From Peptoniphilus vaginalis (lineage in GTDB: Bacteria > Bacillota > Clostridia > Tissierellales > Peptoniphilaceae), in assembly GCF_900176605.1 (NCBI RefSeq), contig NZ_FXLP01000005.1, positions 558,001 through 622,000 on the forward strand: a DNA stretch of 64,000 nucleotides, read 5' to 3'. This document shows positions 59,921-64,000 of this stretch, one piece after another. The first letter of the stretch is position 1. Each line of letters opens with the position of its first letter. A program made the position numbers and the translations under genes. The notes under the pieces are model-generated. The model did not search any database. It saw only the letters and a list, made by a program, of their open reading frames with translations, and was not told where the DNA came from.

Positions 59921-60919
59921 TTATTCCAAACCTAAATTTGGATTTGCAAAATTTTCTTCATCAAGCTTGCCAGCCATGTATTCGTAGTAAGCTGCAGATG
60001 CAATCATAGCTGCGTTGTCTGTGCAAAGCTTTAGTTCAGGATAGAAGATTTTAATATCTTCTTCCTTGCCTCTTTCTTCAAAGGCTTCTCTTATTCTAGA
60101 GTTTGCTGAAACTCCACCGCAAAGGACAATCTTATCCATGCCCTTTTCTCTTGCAAGCCTAAAGGCCTTTTCAAGTAGGACATCAACAACTGCCTCTTGG
60201 AAGGACCTGCAAACATCTTCTTTTATAATTTCTTCCCCACGAAGCCTAGTTGAGTTTAAATAATTTAGGACTGCAGTCTTAAGTCCTGAAAAAGAAAAAT
60301 TGTAATTGTCTTCCTTGATCATAACTCTTGGGAAGTCTATGGTCTCCTTACCTTCCTTAGCAAGTTTATCAACTATAGGTCCACCGGGATAACCAATGCC
60401 CATGGCCCTTGCCACCTTGTCAAAGGCTTCTCCCACTGCATCATCAACAGTTCTTCCGTGAAGTGTAAAGTCAACATAGTCCTTAACTTCAATTAAGTAA
60501 GTGTGACCACCAGAAATTATTAAACCAATAAAGGGTGGTTCCAACTCTTTAAAGGAAATATAATTTGCACAAACGTGTCCCACTATGTGGTTAACTCCAA
60601 CAAAGGGTTTATTAGTTGCAAGGGCAAGAGTCTTTCCTGCACTTAGACCAACTAGTAGGGCCCCAATAAGTCCTGGTCCCTTTGTGGCTGCAATAATATC
60701 TATATCCTTAAGGTCCACTCCTGCCTCATCAAGTCCTTCCTTTAAGACTGTGTTAATTGCCTCAACGTGTTGTCTCGATGCAATCTCAGGCACTACTCCA
60801 CCAAATTTTTTGTGTGTATCAATTTGTGATGCAATTACATTGGAATAAACTTTTCGTCCATCCTCAACTACAGCAACAGAAGTTTCGTCGCAAGAGGATT
60901 CCACTGCCAAAACTTTCAT
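59921..60919 (-). CDS. tsaD: tRNA N6-threonylcarbamoyladenosine transferase
   Basis: Transfers threonylcarbamoyl to A37 of ANN-decoding tRNAs. 332 residues. VESSCDETSVAVVEDG at the N-terminus, metal-binding His pair in NHIVGHVCANY, GLIISGGHTYLI, and CGGVSANSRIREAFEE, PELKLCTDNAAMIASA. Four bases after rimI. Forms the complex with TsaB and TsaE, encoded just upstream. Confidence 0.97.
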   Translation of the reverse strand: MKVLAVESSCDETSVAVVEDGRKVYSNVIASQIDTHKKFGGVVPEIASRQHVEAINTVLKEGLDEAGVDLKDIDIIAATKGPGLIGALLVGLSAGKTLALATNKPFVGVNHIVGHVCANYISFKELEPPFIGLIISGGHTYLIEVKDYVDFTLHGRTVDDAVGEAFDKVARAMGIGYPGGPIVDKLAKEGKETIDFPRVMIKEDNYNFSFSGLKTAVLNYLNSTRLRGEEIIKEDVCRSFQEAVVDVLLEKAFRLAREKGMDKIVLCGGVSANSRIREAFEERGKEEDIKIFYPELKLCTDNAAMIASAAYYEYMAGKLDEENFANPNLGLE

Positions 60920-60923
60920 CTCA

Positions 60924-61358
60924 TCACTCCCTCCACATTATATAGGCATCCCTGTCGATGCCATAATAATTTTTTCTCATTCCTTGGATAATAAATCCAA
61001 ATTTTTTATACAAATTAAAGGCAATCCTATTAGAGTTTTCAACTTCTAAGGTTATCTTATAGGACCCCTTCTCTGCAAGATCTATTAGACCTTCAAAGAG
61101 GTCATTAGCAAATTTTTGTCCACGATATTTCTTTCCGACTGCAACATTCCCTATGTGGATCTCGTCATAAATCCTCATAAAAGAAATGAAACCTCCTATG
61201 TCACCATCAACTTCCACCACTAAAATATCTGAAAGTTCATCAGAAACTATGGCATTCTCAATGGATTTTTTTGACCAGGGGTTTTCGAAATTCTCAACTT
61301 CAAGCTCGTGAATCCTATCTATGTCAGACTTATTTGCCAGTCTCGTGATTCTTTTCAT
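60924..61358 (-). CDS. rimI: Ribosomal-protein-alanine acetyltransferase
   Basis: 144-residue GNAT enzyme that acetylates the N-terminus of ribosomal protein S18 and possibly others. VENFENPWSKKSIENA, IGNVAVGKKYRGQKFANDLFEGLID (acetyl-CoA loop), and LEVENSNRIAFNLYKKFGFIIQGMRKNYY are typical. It overlaps tsaB by 29 bases and lies between tsaB and tsaD, the usual Gram-positive order. Confidence 0.93.
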   Translation of the reverse strand: MKRITRLANKSDIDRIHELEVENFENPWSKKSIENAIVSDELSDILVVEVDGDIGGFISFMRIYDEIHIGNVAVGKKYRGQKFANDLFEGLIDLAEKGSYKITLEVENSNRIAFNLYKKFGFIIQGMRKNYYGIDRDAYIMWRE

Positions 61359-62004
61359 ACTGAGCCTCTGCCTGTGATAGTTTCAAATAATTTGGGACAA
61401 GATTAAAGACATCCATAGGTCCCTTCTTTTTATAATCTATTAGACCTAGCCTTGCAATGTTTGTCCCCCTCATTCCCTTATTCTTGGATAATTTTCCTTG
61501 AGGGAGATCTCCCAAGAACTTTTCTGCATCAAGTCCCACAAGAGTGACTTCATCATACTTATTTAATTCTTCCTTAAACTTTTCAAAGGGCAAGAGAGAG
61601 TCTTCAAATAAAACTGCTGGCTCTTCTTTATTATCAATTATAGATCCATATACATTTCCACGTCTTGCATCAACAATAGTTGCAACCTTACCATAGTCGG
61701 ACATACCATTTGCAACTAGAGAAGAAACTCCAACTAGGTCCTTATTAAGTGAAAATGCCAAGACCTTGGCAATAGTTATTCCAATCCTAAGTCCTGTAAA
61801 GGATCCTGGTCCTATGCCAACAGCAATTAAGTCGATGTCTTCTAAAGAAAATTCAAATTTTTTGAAAATCTCTTCAATCATATCTGTCACAGATTCTGAA
61901 TGAGAAACACGACCTCTTAAGTTGTATTCAGCTAGGACCTCATCATCTTCAATTAGTCCAATAGCAGTTGTTCTTGTGGAAGTATCAATCCCCAAAACTT
62001 TCAT
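61330..62004 (-). CDS. tsaB: t6A biosynthesis protein TsaB
   Basis: 224-residue inactive paralogue of TsaD that scaffolds the t6A complex. LGIDTSTRTTAIGLIEDDEVL at the N-terminus, GIGPGSFTGLRIGITIAKVLAFSL, and VDARRGNVYGSII. Overlaps tsaE by 20 bases. Confidence 0.95.
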   Translation of the reverse strand: MKVLGIDTSTRTTAIGLIEDDEVLAEYNLRGRVSHSESVTDMIEEIFKKFEFSLEDIDLIAVGIGPGSFTGLRIGITIAKVLAFSLNKDLVGVSSLVANGMSDYGKVATIVDARRGNVYGSIIDNKEEPAVLFEDSLLPFEKFKEELNKYDEVTLVGLDAEKFLGDLPQGKLSKNKGMRGTNIARLGLIDYKKKGPMDVFNLVPNYLKLSQAEAQYEKNHETGK

Positions 62005-62443
62005 CTAATTTCTCCTTCAATTTATCAAATCTATCTCCAATGTAATTAATATCTAAGTCTCTTTTATTATCATGGGACTTAATATTTATCTCCATATATT
62101 CCTCTGGTAGGGCATCTCTAATTTTTTCTGCCCACTCAACTATGGTAACTCCATCAGAATAAAAATATTCATCAAAGCCAAGATAGTCCACATCAATTTT
62201 GTCATCAAGTCTATAAGTGTCGATGTGATATAGATCTGTCTTGCCATAATATTCATTGACGATGGTAAAGGTTGGACTTGTTACATAGTCATCAATTCCA
62301 AGTCCCTTGGCAATAGATTTAGTTAGGGTAGTCTTTCCTGCTCCCAAGTCACCATTGAGGCAGACAACATCTCCTGGATTTAAATTTTCTCCAAGAAATA
62401 ATCCAAATTTTTCTGTTTCTTCTAAATTATTTAAGCTTATCAT
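61985..62443 (-). CDS. tsaE: t6A biosynthesis ATPase TsaE
   Basis: 152 residues from ATG 62443 (GAGG upstream); a start 11 codons earlier is possible but lies in the nitroreductase frame. Walker A GDLGAGKTTLTKSIAKGL, SPTFTIVNEYYG, HIDTYRL, and VEWAEKI. Drives the TsaBD cycle with ATP. The gene starts within the 3' end of the nitroreductase gene, a 17-base overlap. Confidence 0.95.
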   Translation of the reverse strand: MISLNNLEETEKFGLFLGENLNPGDVVCLNGDLGAGKTTLTKSIAKGLGIDDYVTSPTFTIVNEYYGKTDLYHIDTYRLDDKIDVDYLGFDEYFYSDGVTIVEWAEKIRDALPEEYMEINIKSHDNKRDLDINYIGDRFDKLKEKLDESFGD

Positions 62444-62960
62444 GTAAATCCTCAAATACACTTTCCGAATATTCAAAAGGAACTTTCTCTGACTTTTCTT
62501 CAGCTAGATGACCTATGCCAATTATGCACTCAACATCAAACTTGTCTTCAAGGTCAAAGAACTTGTGCAAAAATTCTTGAGCAGTAATTCCACTTTCGTG
62601 TTTTGCATCAACAACATTTGCCCAAGTTGCTCCAAGGTCAAGGTCAGCTGCTGCTAGTAAAATATAAGTTGCAGCAATAGAGGCATCTTGGTGGTTGGTG
62701 TTCGGTGCAATCTCACTATCTGTTACAATGGCAATAGCGAGGTCAGCGCCAGCTAAGAACTTGGCACTATGAACTTTAAAATTCGAAAGCTCTTCCAATC
62801 TTTTTTTATCTCTAATAATTATATATCTAACTGGGTTTCTGTTTTTTGCCGTTGGGGCATGAAGTGCAATTGTTAAGATTTCTCTCACGTCTTCTTCAGA
62901 AACTTTTTCATCAGTAAATTTTCTTATACTTCTTCTCTTTTCAACTAAATCTAAAAGCAT
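62427..62960 (-). CDS. Nitroreductase-family flavoprotein
   Basis: 177 residues. KRRSIRKFTDEKVSEEDV phosphate-binding start, LHAPTAKNRNPVRYIII, DASIAATYILLAAADLDLGATW, and IIGIGHLAEEKSEKVPF. A short FMN nitroreductase; substrate unknown. GAGGTGATGAT precedes ATG. First gene of the tsa transcript, though functionally unrelated to t6A. Confidence 0.9.
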   Translation of the reverse strand: MLLDLVEKRRSIRKFTDEKVSEEDVREILTIALHAPTAKNRNPVRYIIIRDKKRLEELSNFKVHSAKFLAGADLAIAIVTDSEIAPNTNHQDASIAATYILLAAADLDLGATWANVVDAKHESGITAQEFLHKFFDLEDKFDVECIIGIGHLAEEKSEKVPFEYSESVFEDLHDKLK

Positions 62961-63015
62961 ATCATCACCTCAAAGTATTATAACACATAGTAATTTCAAA
63001 ATTAAAAATTTGCAA

Positions 63016-63042
63016 GAAAAAAAGAGGGACTCGCCCTCTTTA
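63016..63042 (-). terminator. Terminator of the DUF3160 gene
   Basis: AAAGAGGG-CGAGT-CCCTCTTT on the minus strand (63021-63041), followed by TTTTCTTGC. A few bases after the stop. Confidence 0.88.
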
Positions 63043-63043
63043 A

Positions 63044-64000
63044 CTACTCTTTATACATGCTTTCTTCATAATCTGATCCATAACTATGAAATTCTATTGC
63101 TTTCTTTTCTTCTGTCACAAGGTCCTTGTACCATGATGGAAAATCAGTTTTTTCATCATAAACCATCTTTTGCCAATCTTCATCAGTAAGTCTTTCCTTA
63201 TTTAAAAATTCGTAATAAGAAAAAGTTGCTCCCCTACCCATGTAAAGTTTATCTTGGTGAGGATAGATTACAAAAATTTCCATTGGCTTGCCTGTTCCTA
63301 TGTGAGAGATTTCTCCTTCTGGAAGTCCCACGCTGTTTTCTGCAACTCTCATTAGGTCAACTACTACTGGCATCCTCCTGTCAGTTGCATTTTGAATTTC
63401 ATACCAATAAGAAATATTATTTTCATCAGAGGATTCAACGAAGTCAACCATTATTCTTTCCATTTCCCCACCAATGTTTAGTAAATCAATAATTTCCTCT
63501 TCAGTAAGTGGTTCGTTTTGAAGTTCTTTAATAGAAATATTCCTAAACTTAATAACCATAGCTTGGAAATTATTTAATTTTTCTTCATACTTTTCACTTA
63601 ACATGTTTCGATTTTTTAAATTGATTTTTGTAAATTCAAGTAGCCAATTTAATTTTTCGTAAAGTTCTACATTTGGTTCAACGTAGGATTTTGGAATTTC
63701 AAAATCTCCTCCGCCACCCATTTCTGCCATGACTGCCTTGCCATATAATACTGTATCGTGTTTTAACTCTGCGAAAGATCCAAGTGCAGATACTAGGTCC
63801 TTTCTTTCCCAAGCATCATTTCTCATAAACATTGGATAGCCTTCTCCAAATTTTTGATCATAGGACTTTAGCATCCATAGCCAGCCACGGTACATATTTT
63901 TTTGCCAATCTAAATCTTCCATCTTCTTCACAACTGAAATATTTTCATCAGTTTTTTCCTTGTACTTATCCCAGTGAGAATTGTAGGAGTCATTATTTAA
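63044..64000 (-). CDS. DUF3160 protein, C-terminal part, runs off the window
   Basis: The minus frame is open without a stop from 63044 to the right edge, so the start lies beyond the window; the GTG at 63931 is internal. About 318 residues are visible. They match the C-terminal region of DUF3160: NMYRGWLWMLKSYDQKFGEGYPMFMRNDAWERKDLVSALGSFAELKHDTVLYGK, then a YVEPNVELYEKLNWLLEF helix and HIGTGKPMEIFVIYPHQDKLYMGRGATFSYYEF. Often a secreted lipoprotein of about 700-800 residues. Function unknown. Confidence 0.85.
   Translation of the reverse strand, partial: LNNDSYNSHWDKYKEKTDENISVVKKMEDLDWQKNMYRGWLWMLKSYDQKFGEGYPMFMRNDAWERKDLVSALGSFAELKHDTVLYGKAVMAEMGGGGDFEIPKSYVEPNVELYEKLNWLLEFTKINLKNRNMLSEKYEEKLNNFQAMVIKFRNISIKELQNEPLTEEEIIDLLNIGGEMERIMVDFVESSDENNISYWYEIQNATDRRMPVVVDLMRVAENSVGLPEGEISHIGTGKPMEIFVIYPHQDKLYMGRGATFSYYEFLNKERLTDEDWQKMVYDEKTDFPSWYKDLVTEEKKAIEFHSYGSDYEESMYKE

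Noticed and set aside
63931-63933. GTG as the true start of the DUF3160 gene
   Set aside because: The frame continues without stop to the window edge, and DUF3160 proteins are far longer, so this is internal.

Overview
This window looks like the chromosome of a low-GC, anaerobic Gram-positive bacterium. Clostridia/Tissierellia is the likely class, and Peptoniphilaceae (Anaerococcus or Peptoniphilus-like) is my best guess. The grounds are the AT-rich composition, strong GGAGG ribosome binding sites, a glmS ribozyme, a ykkC-type PRPP riboswitch before purC, a FabK-only fatty-acid operon, and a flavodiiron protein with a rubredoxin-bearing flavoprotein. The taxonomic call is inference from gene content; no rRNA or tRNA gene was seen.

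Layout. 1-4.3 kb: a divergent gene start cut by the left edge, glmS with its ribozyme, a CBS-domain membrane protein, and an IS200-type insertion whose transposase carries a nonsense codon. 4.3-8.3 kb: glutamate symporter, an unknown protein, an SLH-domain protein, a hemerythrin with an unknown partner. 8.38-8.73 kb: a self-contained unit encoding two 40-residue hydrophobic peptides with its own operator-like palindrome and terminator; I recognise no family for it. 8.8-12.9 kb: rpmF-yceD, ackA and divergent tmcAL, and a membrane-anchored unknown. 13-24.6 kb: an accessory island with a four-gene type III restriction-modification operon (Res, Mod, DUF4391 protein, SNF2-type helicase), a 14-unit 18-bp tandem array, and a Y-family polymerase/YolD-like/unknown cassette.

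24.8-30 kb: flavodiiron protein plus an acyl-CoA dehydrogenase-ETF alpha-rubredoxin fusion in one operon, divergent from a nitroreductase and a PTS EIIC-like protein. 30-40.2 kb: a compact 13-gene type II fatty acid synthesis operon (acpP accBCDA fabH fabK, a second FabK-like gene, fabD fabG fabF fabZ, and a terminal MarR regulator). 40.4-48.3 kb: a small acetyltransferase, a lipoprotein, a BMP-type ABC importer with a DUF3798 binding protein, and a YoaK-type membrane protein.

48.4-54.1 kb: purCEMNHD behind the PRPP riboswitch. 54.4-58.1 kb: inositol monophosphatase family protein and M16C metallopeptidase. 58.2-59.7 kb: a very divergent oleate-hydratase-like protein. 59.7-59.9 kb: a second 18-bp array. 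59.9-63 kb: the t6A tRNA modification cluster tsaE-tsaB-rimI-tsaD with a nitroreductase. 63-64 kb: the C-terminal part of a DUF3160 protein running off the right edge.

Most of the window is ordinary core metabolism. The parts that deserve attention are the two-peptide unit, the paired 18-bp arrays, the extended type III operon, the ACAD-ETF-rubredoxin/flavodiiron pair, and the oleate-hydratase relative that lacks the usual catalytic motif.
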